From Hymenopellis radicata (taxonomy: Eukaryota > Basidiomycota > Agaricomycetes > Agaricales > Physalacriaceae), in assembly GCA_015501595.1 (NCBI GenBank), contig JADNRX010000008.1, positions 388,215 to 452,214 on the forward strand: a stretch of 64,000 bases of DNA, written 5' to 3'. Both the position numbers and the translations under genes were made by a program. The first letter of the stretch is position 1, and every line of letters begins with the position of its first letter. The notes under the pieces are model-generated. The model saw only the letters and a list, made by a program, of their open reading frames with translations. It was not told where the DNA came from and searched no databases. Shown here one piece after another: positions 36,501-49,746 of the stretch.

Positions 36501-39160
36501 GGTCTGTCAAAGCAAAACAGTTAAAACCCCGCGGTGAAAGGAATCTCAGAACGTACTCCACTCGACAGAAGTAAACAAACCCTGGCCTGAGCCTGAGCCC
36601 GAGCTCCCCCCGCCATCGCCAGGATTGGATGTGACCTGGTCCAATGACCTGACACTTGAGATTAGCGACCAGTCCGGCGCCAAAGAAAGATGACACAGCA
36701 CCATATGAAGGTGCCTCCAAAGCAGGTCGTCTCCGCAAACGATGTTTTCGCTCTAGTAATGAAATCAATTATGCACAGTAGAGTACGAAGGAGCGCCTTA
36801 CGCCCAAGTGTCTTGTTGATCGAATGTTATGAGAGAGCCCTGCCGCACTTTCCGTGAGATGTACATGTCGAATACAACTAGCGAGGTGACATACCGACTT
36901 ATCAAACCAGTAGGTCTCTGTAGGCTTGTCGAGAGTTGGGATGATGCCGCTGTTTAATAGACCTTCGACCTCAAATTGTGCGAGTATTCCAGGTGTGGAA
37001 GTACAGTTCCCTGGAAATCCGCCGCCAGTCATAGTGCAGTTGTATCCGACGCACGACGCGTCAGCGAGTTGGTAGGTACGTCCGTAATAGGCGAGGCCTC
37101 CGGAGAGTCTGAGCATCAAGATCACTTCGACAGATGTGTAGGGTGTGCGCACCCAAGTTCACTAAAATGAGTAACCTCAGTACGTACATGAAAATGCCAC
37201 AATTCAACACTTGCCAATGTTCAAGTTGACCCCTGCACGGATGTAAAGCAAAGCGCTGTCGTGCATATCAAGGATGGATGTATGCGGGTTGGTGACCGGA
37301 GCCTGGTCAGTCACATTCGTGTCCCATGGACCATGATAATCGTACGCTGTCGTTGTATGAGACGCGGAAGGATGCACAAATTTTTCTCCCTCTTACACAT
37401 CATGTTCAAGTATGTGACACTCTAATCTTGTCGATCTCAAATCCTTGGAGAAACCAGTAGCCAGCAGGGGTGGCTTGTTGCAGTGAGTCGGGTGCACGAG
37501 CTTCAAATTGATTGGCCACTTACCGCAGGAGATGACTTGCGTCGGAAGAGCGGCCCTGAGTTCTTGGAAAAAGGCGGTCAAGTTGGGAGTGTCTGCGAGA
37601 TCGTGAGCATCAATACTTTTCTACATGGACTCAACTGGCCTGTGGGAGGGGCGGCGCGCTCGATGGCACCGGGATATTCTTCGGACGGTTAATTGGTTGA
37701 ATCAATGGCAACATCCCAACTCACTCACCAAAGTCGATATCTAAGACAATCGGTCAGTCCGGTGCTACGATGAATAAATAATGGTCCCACCAATTCCATC
37801 CAGTCCAAACTGGGTCAAGAATGATTTCACAGAGGAGATGAAGGTGGCCCTGGTACTGCTTGTCGAAATCATGACCGAGAATAAATCACGAGTCGGATCA
37901 TCTTCGCTGCCACAGAGTCAACGAACAGCTCATCCAAAAATATGGGATATTACTCACGAGAAAGCCCACCCTCCGACCGCGATGATCACCTTTAACCCAG
38001 GAAAGTTTGCCTTTTGTCCAGCAAGTTGCTGCAAGAGCGGCACATCGGCGTCATCCAGCTCTAGGATGCACGTTCACAGGGCATTTCTCCGGACGAAGAT
38101 GACTCACGGATTTCTAATCCCTGCGAAATTGTCGCAAAGGCGAAGTGCGCCCCGGTAAAGCCAGACCAGTCGATCTCGTCAGGCGCCACATTCGTTCCAC
38201 ACGCTCTGCGATCTCCCCAACCTGCATAGTATCCGATCTTCCTCATCGAGCCAGACGATCCGCAGCTCGGAAGGGTGGGTTCTCCACAGTTCGAGATACA
38301 CGGGTTCGCACCCTGATGAAACTGAGCATTGTATGGTGGAATTAAATATACTGCGCGCACCGTAGTCGTGCAGAATTCGTCTGTCAAGCCACAGAAGCCA
38401 AATGCGCTGCAGCAAGCGTTGAGAGGACAGGTGCTGTTGCCTTGACTTTGAGGCCCGCATTGGAGACCGGGTATGATGCTGTGAGTAATTTCGCGTTCAT
38501 TTGAATGTGATGACAGGCGAAATGGGCAACATACGGAGGAGGAGGCGGTGTACCCGATGATACACACATCGTGTAGTTGACCTGAAGATCCACACATCCT
38601 GCGACTATTCAGCTCGATATCAGGCCAAGGCAGTGGGCAGACGTACCTTTCCAATGGAAGGTATTGGCGTTCCAGGTCTCAAGGTCGGCCACCGTGATCG
38701 AAAATTTCACCCCGATGGCGGAGCAGGAGTCGTTGGGCACGGTTGTGTACTGCGTTCTGTTGAGTTTGAGCAAAGGCGGCTAGTTCTACGCACCGTCGCG
38801 CACGACCCATCAGGGTTCTGCTGAGGCTGACCGGGAAGAGTTCCCGCAGTGATGCAGAGCTTCTGACCTGCACTGTTTGTTAGGATGAAGCGCACTTCCG
38901 TCGTCCTGCTCACCGAGCGCTAACGCGCTGCAATCCAGTCCCGGGTTGAAAGACAACAGCTGGTCTGTGGTGATTCCTGCAGCCTGTGCAATTGAGAAGC
39001 AGGTGCTGCCCGACGCTACAGTTGCAAAACTGCAGTCTAACAAACAAAAGCCATGAGTACGTTCCGCCACCACAGTTCAGCGGACCAACTCACCCGCTGC
39101 CAGGGTCGGCCCTGCACACCACGCGACCGCGCACACAAGTGCGCTAAAACGATATTTCAT
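33535..39160 (-). CDS. GH18 chitinase, killer-toxin-type, with LysM and chitin-binding modules
   Basis: Start 39160 with signal peptide MKYRFSALVCAVAWCAG. Modules in order: two LysM-like repeats (STCFSIAQAAGITTDQLLSF; SCSAIGVKFSITVADLETWN), a type 1 chitin-binding domain (QCGPQSQGNSTCPLNACCSA), then the GH18 barrel (GYYAGWGDRRACGTN; GLKVIIAVGGWAFS; catalytic DGIDIDFEYPGA; RLSGGLAYYGRTYQLAD). The catalytic Glu is present. A large Ser/Thr-rich region follows (about 36400-35500), then further exons to a stop near 33535. It hydrolyses chitin in the wall or medium. This architecture matches subgroup C chitinases related to the Kluyveromyces zymocin alpha subunit. A TATATA element lies about 65 bp upstream. 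The whole 3' half needs transcript support; some C-terminal exon joins are uncertain. Confidence 0.85.
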
Positions 39161-39783
39161 GTCAGCAAAGCGTGAGCAAGGTTCGAGCATCTGGAAACAA
39201 ACTGGAATCATGCCAAAGATATATAAGAGCCACGGATTCAGATCCGGATCCTGGTGTTCTGACCTGGAGTGCCATAGAGTGCCATCCCGTTGTCATCGGG
39301 TCTTATTGTTAGAAATGGCTCGTTCTATTCTCCGGGAAGGCACAACGAAGATGGGTACAATACCCGTGCGCCAACTTTGATAGGGATTTGGCGCTTTAGA
39401 ATGTGGCATGCCTAGATGTTGTCGAATCCTGCGGGAAAGCATCAGGAGCTGCCGTCATTCTTTGCAGCAAGAGTTCCGCATATATACATGGTGCCTGCTC
39501 AAAGGTTTCTATGGGCCTTCGGAATTGTCCTTCCGGCTTGAGCCTTTACGCATAGATCATCGCAATCAGCGACTCCTTACTCGTCGAGCACTCAGACTGA
39601 GAAGCTCTCGATGGGACGGTATGATAATGCAAGATATCGTCTATGGGGCAAGTCTTCGTACACCGGAGGGAGTTGAAGAGGCGCAAAGCCATATCGCACA
39701 ACCTATGATTCTGTCAGCTTGAATATCTAGTCGATTAACACGCACTTACAGGCCAGAAGCAATCGGAAGACCTAGACTAAATC
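39161..39783. promoter_or_regulatory. Promoter of the chitinase and RRP46 3' spacer
   Basis: About 620 bp. It contains a TATATATAAG-type element (plus-strand GATATATAAG near 39218-39228) upstream of the chitinase start. No gene is recognisable. Confidence 0.5.
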
Positions 39784-40536
39784 TCATATTTCCATCTCAT
39801 CCTCCGCTTCCAAGGGTAGTTTCTCGCGACGGGCAACGGTCTCCTTCAAAGTTTTCCACACGTTAATCACGGATTCTCTGGCAATGGTTCTCGCTTGAAG
39901 AAGCTCCTGCTCATCGAAACCACTGCCTGTCCAATTCGTCCAGATGCATTCCACCCTCTGTAAACCTTGTATGTGGAAGGCAAAACACCCAGAAGCAGAT
40001 GTGTGTTGCTTCTCTTCTGGAGAAGGGTCGACGATAAAATCATCGTCCGTCATCCCTACATCAACAGCGCAGACAACGCCCCGCATAGGAACGGAGGCAG
40101 AAGCCATGCAGGCCATGGTTGACGCGTTAATCATGCTCGCTAAAGAGCCTTCATCTGTGAGCGACTGAACCACCAGAACAACAGCTGTACGTGGATTCGC
40201 CTCCATGACCAGGCTCTGCTTTAGTACGCTTCCAAGGACAGATCCGGTCTTTTTCTCGCGAGTACCAGGGATACCAGAGAGCGGACGAACGACGACGTCG
40301 AGAGATAGACGTGATGGATTTTCTGCCGCCAAACGGACCTCGATGGGGCCCGTGAACGACGCTAGTGCTGAGGGCGTTGAACCTGTTCGAGTTTTAGTTG
40401 TTCGTTGTATTTTGGCGAAATTTGCAAGTTGCTCACCAAATCCGAAGCGTGCACTGCCGTCTACGCGTGCCAAATCGTCGAATTCAGCGGTAATGGGTCG
40501 AATATCATGCGGTGAGCGACCGTCTGGGCGCGTCAT
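39784..40536 (-). CDS. RRP46: Exosome complex component RRP46 (RNase PH fold)
   Basis: RNase PH-like ring subunit of the RNA exosome, which supports 3'-5' RNA decay and rRNA processing in nucleus and cytoplasm. The start ATG at 40536 gives MTRPDGRSPHDIRPI. Then comes the family signature VDGSARFGFG, joined across a 54-nt intron (40383-40436) to STPSALASFTGPIEVRLAAE. Because the intron length is divisible by three the unspliced frame also stays open. Next are LSLDVVVRPLSGIPGT, NPRTAVVLVVQSLTDEGS and the acidic catalytic-site remnant region GVVCAVDVGMTDDDFIVDP. The C-terminus is helical and acidic. Length is about 230 residues, usual for the family. Confidence 0.88.
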   Translation of the reverse strand: MTRPDGRSPHDIRPITAEFDDLARVDGSARFGFGEQLANFAKIQRTTKTRTGSTPSALASFTGPIEVRLAAENPSRLSLDVVVRPLSGIPGTREKKTGSVLGSVLKQSLVMEANPRTAVVLVVQSLTDEGSLASMINASTMACMASASVPMRGVVCAVDVGMTDDDFIVDPSPEEKQHTSASGCFAFHIQGLQRVECIWTNWTGSGFDEQELLQARTIARESVINVWKTLKETVARREKLPLEAEDEMEI

Positions 40537-41767
40537 GGTTTTTCAAGATGGAGGTGAGAGCTAAATCAGGAACCGATCATTTTACATTCTGCCACCTCCC
40601 ACGTTCACCTCCCAATCTGAATCCTATGTACCAGCCTTTTTCTGCCGCCAACTCATCTTACCTTCTTATTTATCACGTCTCGCTTAGCCTCGAGCTACAA
40701 CCGTTCTCAGAGAGGTAGGCCTCATAACGAGATTTTGAGATCATTCGACATCTGTGCGTCATCTGGAGTTTTGCTCGGTCGGTAAGGAAGGTAAAACCCA
40801 CAAGCCATCGGGACGCACAGCGTGGCACCTCTCACTGAACCCTCTTCCGCCACTTAAAGCGAAGTTAGACAAGGAACAGCCCAGAACTCATTTTGGTAAC
40901 CTGCTCTTCAACAGTGTTGAAGGTGCATCACCTCTTATCTTGGGCACCTTAATCCTGTACTTCTCTTGGTTCTCCGAGCAACTGTCCTTATCTGGTCGAC
41001 CCCATACAATCATCATCGTTGAACACAGTCCTGGCCATTCATGCTATTCGATAGCTGTGGCTGCGACACGCCGGTCTATGTGTGGAGACACATCCTTGGT
41101 TTCAATATCATGGACGGAACATCGCACATAAAACCTGAGTATCGCTGAAATCTAATGCGTTCAATGCTCCTTCTTCAATATGGATCGTCATCTCCTAGGA
41201 ATGCATCCATCACGCTTCGGCGTGTGGGGAAAGCCTTTGTTATCATTTTCTGCTCTCGCGCGCGTATGTAGCGTGCCTTGAATAGCAGTGAATAGCACCT
41301 CTGCCGCTTTGGAAGTTCGCGACAACGGACTGATTGTTTTCGTACGAACCTTCACTGTCGTGCCTAGCGCGACGATTGGCGGAACATGTCTCATCTCCTT
41401 GACCACTTACATACCGCAAGCTTCCCAGTTGAGTCGGTCGTCGGAATCAGCTACGTAGTATTATCTCCGAGTCAGTTACGAGCTCTTTATACGTAAAAAG
41501 TAGCCTTAAAGCATGTTTAATCCAGGCTTAATCTTACCTGAAGCGTCCCTTTTGCGAGGTTCAGTTTCTGGTTCTCAACTGTAGGTTCACTTCAACGCAT
41601 AGGAAAACATCGGCCAAGACATCGGCCGATTCGGGGCAAGTCGGAACGAAGTTGCCGGGTGAAAATCACGGGAAGCTGATTGGTTCAAATTCGGCTCGTC
41701 ACGATCGGAGGAGACATTCTCCAGCTTGTGCATTCACCATTTCCCTCCTCTGTCGACAACGCCCACC
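40537..41767. other. Intergenic, possible small minus-strand frame
   Basis: About 1.2 kb between RRP46 and SDH1, which diverge. A minus-strand frame at 41188-41406 reads PPIVALGTTVKVRTKTISPL with a plausible donor/acceptor pair above it, but I do not recognise a family and cannot define a full gene. The rest is probably promoter. Confidence 0.4.
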
Positions 41768-44278
<2,511 letters not shown>

Positions 44279-44453
44279 GGAAGTACGTATGTTGTTACAT
44301 TAGAAACTTGTATTAAGTACATTTTCCTGGATTTTCTTTCTGAATCTGCGGGTATTGAGTAGTAGCTGAATACGATGCTTCGATATCGCGATAATTTTGA
44401 TGTTCGCGCATCACACAGCATGGTGTGATAGTGGGTGCGGCCGTTTAAACACG

Positions 44454-45527
44454 TTACCGTATGCATGATACGCCACACCTAGAGGGACCGTAGTAAACCT
44501 CATTGCATGGCGGCATGCAACGGGCATCGTGTGAAGTGAAAGATGAAATGCAATGCATTATGCCCCGGAGAAATAGATAGATGCAGTATGTACAATATAA
44601 TGAGTGTAAGTATAAGAAAGGTGTCTCAAGGCATGATTCGCCTGCGGAATCTATCTGAATCGATATCATAATCATCTCATCGGGTTTGAGCACTTCGCGG
44701 GAGGCTTCCCGTGTGAAACGCGCGAGAAAGGAAACCTCTAGCGTGTTTGTTGGGCTGTGGGAAGGACTAGACATGCTTCGCAGGATCAGAGACTGTGCAA
44801 AGGAAAGATAAGCAAATGAACTTACCACGACCCGCATGTTGACTGCGCCTGGAGGTGGCACAACGACATATGGGGTAGGGCCAGGAAGATACGAGTGGCT
44901 GTGCGATTGGCGGTGGTGATGGATATGGGTGTGATGCGGCTGGGCAGAAGGAGGAGGAGGAGGAGGAACCTGGGACCACGCGGGAACAGGCGTGGGGGCG
45001 TAACGTGGCGCTGGCGCGTGGAGGTAGCTCGGTGCTGGGGCGGGAGGCACGTAGACGGGAACAGGTGCCGGTGTGCCGGTTCTGTGTGCTGAGACCGGGA
45101 CGGGCGTCGGTGTGGCGCCGTAGACAGAAGCGGGATACGTTTTTGGGGCGTACAAGCCTGGCGTGGGATGGCGAGTCACGGGATGGGAGCGGTGAATGTG
45201 ATGGTTTTGCTGTGGTGGTGGAGGAGAGAGATAGTGGGCGGGCATCGGGCCGGGGAGCGGTGCATAGATGGCCGGGCGGGCGTCGAGACTGATACCTCGT
45301 CGGCGCGACGAGGAGGACGACTCACGTGTGAGATCCCTGGCGGTCACCCTCCGCCCTCCACTGCTGCCGCTCCCGCTGCTAGAGTCGTCGAGCTCGCGTG
45401 GATCGGTCTCGACGGCACAGCGGAATTCGCCTTTATGGGCTTCCGTGTCGTCGACCCATCGCGAGATGCGCCGCATGGTGGCCTGGTACCGGTCTTGAGC
45501 CTCTGGCGAAAAGTCATATTCCGTCAT
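44454..45527 (-). CDS. Pro/His/Tyr-rich hypothetical protein, 3' end uncertain
   Basis: The start ATG 45527 gives MTEYDFSPEAQDRYQATMRR and ISRWVDDTEAHKGEF, an opening seen in many basidiomycete low-complexity proteins. Then come Ser/Arg-rich and Pro/His/Tyr-rich regions (LSPPPPQQNHHIHRSHPVTR; PPPPPPSAQPHHTHIHHH) and a block GPTPYVVVPPPGAVNMRVV. No membrane span or enzyme motif is visible. After MRVV a 33-nt GT...AG stretch (44797-44829) is too short for a usual intron; the frame stays open across it to 44454. The natural stop may be nearer MRVV. Function unknown. Confidence 0.55.
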   Translation of the reverse strand: MTEYDFSPEAQDRYQATMRRISRWVDDTEAHKGEFRCAVETDPRELDDSSSGSGSSGGRRVTARDLTRESSSSSRRRGISLDARPAIYAPLPGPMPAHYLSPPPPQQNHHIHRSHPVTRHPTPGLYAPKTYPASVYGATPTPVPVSAHRTGTPAPVPVYVPPAPAPSYLHAPAPRYAPTPVPAWSQVPPPPPPSAQPHHTHIHHHRQSHSHSYLPGPTPYVVVPPPGAVNMRVVVSSFAYLSFAQSLILRSMSSPSHSPTNTLEVSFLARFTREASREVLKPDEMIMISIQIDSAGESCLETPFLYLHSLYCTYCIYLFLRGIMHCISSFTSHDARCMPPCNEVYYGPSRCGVSCIR

Positions 45528-47999
45528 GCTTGGGCCAAGAGAATAGGCGGGATTGGGTCAGGAGGAGGGAGGGTAGGAGGGCGAGAGGGCGGCGGGGAGG
45601 ACAATCTTATTGATGTGGGGACAAGTGCCAGAGCATATATACACAGGAACGACCCTAACACGTGCTTATCTCCGCTTTACTTCTGCTTCCGCGGGACAGC
45701 CTTTTTGTTTAGTTGTTCAGATCCACTCAGTTACCTGACAATAGCTAACGTCCGGATCTGACTTGCCCGCGTCATCTCAAACTGTTCCTGTAGCCTAATC
45801 TCTCCTCATTTGACTGCTCCCAGCTGCTTCAGTACGTTAATGCGGCGCCTCAATGACCAACCACTTTGTAAAGCGCCATGCAGGTGACCGTGTTGCCTGC
45901 AGTGGCTATTACACTACCGTCGTCCAGGCGAGGGAGTATCCTCGGCACAGGCGGTAGTATGATTACCAGTCGGCAGATAATGCGGAGACTCCTCTTCATC
46001 TCAGCAGCGCCGATGGACGTTACTGTGCGCTCAATTGATTGTACGACAGCCGCAATCATGGAGCTGTCCTCCTGTATAACCATTAGCTGTGTGCTACATC
46101 TGCCCTTCATACTCGCCGTACCGCTCCTGGAAATTAATCTCGACTCGGACTCGGAACCAGATTCGGAATCACCTCATCCTAGCGTCAGCTACATCACTTT
46201 CCGGGATTCTCAACCCCTCCGCTGAAATTAACCGTTATCTCTATTAACGTACTGCTTTACCCACCACCGCGTTTCGATCCTACGATGCACCGCCTTCCAT
46301 CGCAGCCAGGGCGCCACCCACCACACTCAAACCGGCAATTGTAACCGCCTCCCCGCGTCTCTCACACCCCTTCGCTGCTGCGCCCGGACTGCTCCCTCCC
46401 ACGACTCCGATATCCACCGGGTACGCCACTAGTATACTTCACGTCAGCGCATTTCAAGTGAGAATACAAATCTTTTCTTGGAGGCCCCATCCCATAGCTT
46501 CCTTCGCGCGACGCCCTCGGTCTGGAATGTCAGACCGCCTCTCCATCGGCCCTTACCGTCCTCGCCATCACGTACTACGCTCCGACTCGAGGCGTTGAGA
46601 AGTCCGATATGGATGGACCCGGGGTCTGGGGATCTATGCGTCATACTTCAGCGTGTGCTAAGATGAAGGCGTCAACGTTGATGGTCATTAATCGTCGACC
46701 TGCACCTACCAAATCGTCGTCACAGGCACGATGACTGACGCCTTCAACTCTGTCTGACTTGCGATGAATAGCCTGAGGGGCATAGAGAGATGATTTGGTG
46801 ACTGAAGGCAGGTTCACACGGAGTTCGAGCCATCTCCCCACACTCCGAGTCTATACATTCGGTCGGAGGTTGGCGACAGGGCGACCTGGAGTAAATTTGA
46901 TCTTTCTTACTCTGAAGCCACTCATCAGCTCGTTCTTGAATGGATCAGGAGGTCAGTCTCAGTTCATTGTCAATTTCGCGGTTACTCACTGACGCCGACG
47001 GATGTGCATGCATACTTCCACAATTCGTTGACAGACAGCGATAGAAGAAGGTGCGAAACGGACATCGAGGAAAAGGTCTGGACACGGTGAGACTCTTCGA
47101 CGAGAATAATCCGGAAACCCACATTCCCCCGATATCTATATTCACAGAGTAGCCTTTGAACTCTGGTTTGAAGATTGACCCAAAGTAACGCGCACTTGAC
47201 CAACGCCACAAGCCGAATCTCGTGAGAGCCTTGAATGCTAAAATCATCCTTAACAGAGACCGTCTTTCCATATCCCGAAAAGTATTTCGAAGCTGTCGCC
47301 ACATGTGTACTCGGTGTGGACGGCGTAGCCAGGAAACTTGTACACGCTGAAGAGTTGCCTGGGTCTCAGCGACAAGCGCGCGAGCTAGAAACCCCCGTTC
47401 GCGTCATATTCCATGTCATCCACCTAGTCGCCGCAAAAAAGAGCATTCAACGCTCCGAGAATAGCATGGCGTTGAAAAACGCAGAGCCGGTTGATGAGGA
47501 AGCGAACTTGAGAAACTCGTCGCTGTTCGTTCCATCATCGGTAAGAACTGCGACATGATTCCGCGCATGGCGGGCTTTGTTCTCCAAATAATGTTGTGGC
47601 GAGCGTCCGACGGGTGCGTGCGATTGATGAAGAGAAGAAGGGTTTTGGATGGGTGGAGAACATAGGGCTCGTTGGACACGAAGAATGATAACCAATGTCA
47701 GCAACCAGATGATTCATGAACACAAAAGAAGGTATGTACCTAGCGGTTGATGCTTGTTTAACGTACTATACGCATCTGAGCAGAATTCGACGATGGTGAC
47801 GAATTTGCATCGGGCGACAATCTGCACCGGCGCATCTCTGGCCTCTGCTGCGTCGCTCTGCCTTCGGCGACGCGCTCCTGGCATTGAGTTTAGTGACTCA
47901 ACACACCGTTGCAGCGCCCCGCAACGTAACATGGACGCATAGACTGGTGTGAAACGACGTGGGCTTCGTCAAGAGTATGGTCAACATAGAACTACAACT
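45528..47999. other. Long region with fragmented frames, no identifiable gene
   Basis: About 2.5 kb. Several minus-strand pieces read smoothly (45850-46110 ending ALYKVVGH; 46945-47304 with RYFGSIFKPEFKGYSVNID; 47447-47704 with HVAVLTDDGTNSDEFLKFA), but I cannot chain them or name a family. A decayed gene is possible. The left part is the promoter of the Pro/His-rich gene. Confidence 0.35.
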
Positions 48000-49366
48000 C
48001 TAGTAATTTTTTAGTCGGGGGACGTCCGCGGCCCGTTGGGATTGAGAGTCTACTTTCGGGCGGCCACGCTTCGCCGCGTCAGTTGCTCTCTGGCGACTTT
48101 TGTAACGCCTATATACCGAGCCGTGAGTAAGGAATGTCCTATATGCAGTATCGCACGCACCGCCAGGTGAAGTATCTATAGAGTGTCTCGTAGCTTCTGT
48201 CGAGCTCGATGGATAGCTGCGCGAGAGCAGGGCGACGGGGGTACGGATCCTTTTCGAAATGAGCGTCGAGGACTTTTAGCGCGGCATCAGATAGCCGAGC
48301 TTTGGTCGGCGCAGATTCTGGCATCTCTGCTGGCCCCTCCGCCTCACGAACTTCCGCTCGCTTTCGCCTGTGATTATTCGGAAGGAGTTGTATGGCAAAG
48401 AGAGAACAGTCCGCACCGTCTATTGAACCAATTGTATAATAGGGAATACTCTGTATTCCATGTCTTGGCCAGAGTCTTCAGCACTTCTTTTGTTGGGTAT
48501 TCTTCCTTCAAGTAGAGCGCTTCCATAGCTTCTTTGCATTCTATAGACATTTTGTGATGCTCAAGTTGCAATTTGCGGCTCTTCTTCTGGTGGCGCCTAT
48601 TCCAAGCCATGAGTACTGTTCTCTCGGTAGCATGAAGACGCACCGCCTAACGAAATATCTGTAGACTGTCTCGTAAGTTTCGCCGAGCTCCACAGATAAC
48701 TGCAAAAGAGCCGGACGACGGGGGTGTTGGTCTTTTTTGAAGTAATCATCGAGGACCTCTCGCGAGGCATCAGATAGCCGGTATATGCGAGGCACAAGTC
48801 CTGGGTTGTGTTCTGCCACCTCCCCCTCCGGGCCCTCAAGAGTTCTCTCCTGCTTTCGCCTGTGACGATTAAAGAGAAGCTCCGTCGCGAACACAAAGTA
48901 TTACGCACCGCCGGACAAACCAATTGTACACCGCGGAATACTCTTCATTACAAGCCTCGGCTAAGGTCTCTAGTGCTTCGCGCTTTGGGTACCGTTCCTT
49001 CGAGTACACCGCTTCCAATTCTTCACGCAGTGGGTTTCGGGGCGGCGGGTTCGGGCGCCTACGGCTGCACGAGTATTTATTGTCAATTCTCCGTTCAAGT
49101 AATGGTGCGCACCGATTTCGAAACCAGAACCAAATCGTGTCATAAGACTCATCGAACTCGACTGCGAGCTGATTGACAGTATCAAAGTCCGGTCTCTGGT
49201 TCTGAACAAATAGTTCCTCCAGACGCGCCTTGCAAGCTTCATCAACTCGACTGCCCGGTGACCGATTGCCAATCTCAAGTGGACGATATTTCAAAGACGG
49301 ACCGCATGACGAAGTCGAGTGTAGCCGCTGGCCGCGGGTGGCGACGAGCTTGAACAAATTGAACAT
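48000..49366 (-). CDS. Protein with five tandem homeodomain-like repeats
   Basis: Six exons: 49113-49366, 48909-49064, 48644-48859, 48417-48596, 48161-48367 and 48000-48108. Five GT-AG introns of 47-52 nt; 373 residues, no frame break. Each repeat has homeodomain helix 1, an LAxE-type helix 2 and a WF-x-RRR recognition helix: HD1 ~41-92 (WFRNRRRR), HD2 ~95-143 (AVYNWFVRRRKQ), HD3 ~165-215 (TVYRYFVRRRHQ), HD4 ~226-276 (LLYNWFNRRRKR), HD5 ~294-344 (TLYRYFTWRRYK). HD2 resembles HD4 and HD3 resembles HD5, so a two-domain unit was duplicated. Every intron splits the equivalent Arg codon as CG|G or CG|C in the recognition helix. Only HD1 keeps the usual Asn51; HD2-4 have Arg and HD5 Trp. The C-terminus has an AT-hook-like KRGRPK. 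Probably a nuclear DNA-binding protein; no close family is known to me. Confidence 0.88.
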
Positions 49367-49436
49367 GATCGTTCACTTTGAACACGCCCACGTGGCTTTT
49401 GGAGTCGATTTCAGCTGAGGCATCTACGCGGATTAC

Positions 49437-49447
49437 GGTGGCGTAAC
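49437..49447 (+). repeat. Partial GGTGGCG motif
   Basis: Reads GGTGGCGTAAC, sharing only the first seven bases with the 15-base motif. It lies about 124 nt from the 3' end of tRNA-Val copy 3. Weak match. Confidence 0.3.
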
Positions 49448-49570
49448 GTTAAGCGCATTGTAATAGGTTGTATCGAGCCACTTGGCACTACTTAGTACTA
49501 AGTTCTGACTGGCGCGCTGCGCACCTGAATTTATTGAAAAACAAAACTTTGCGTAGAATCTTCTCATTTA

Positions 49571-49644
49571 TGAGTCGACCCAGGCTCGAACTGAGGACCT
49601 TCTGTGTGTTAGACAGATGCGATAACCAACTACGCCATCGACCC
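49571..49644 (-). tRNA. tRNA-Val (AAC), copy 3
   Basis: Identical in all 73 bases to copies 1 and 2, plus discriminator A, on the minus strand. Anticodon AAC. It lies between the homeodomain gene and acyl-CoA oxidase. Confidence 0.95.
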
Positions 49645-49746
49645 ATGCTGTCTAAGTTTTCTGTTTTTTGACTGCATTATTATTTCTATGATTATTTCGG
49701 CTACCGGTTCAGCTTATACCCGCAGTACCGGTTCCTTTTCCCCATC

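Noticed and set aside
45168..45761. 197-codon plus-strand open frame
   Set aside because: Antisense to the Pro/His-rich gene; its G/R/W-rich composition is what antisense Pro/His codons give.
49468..49671. Plus-strand frame with RPRLELRTFCVLDRCDNQ
   Set aside because: This is a translation of the antisense strand of tRNA-Val copy 3.
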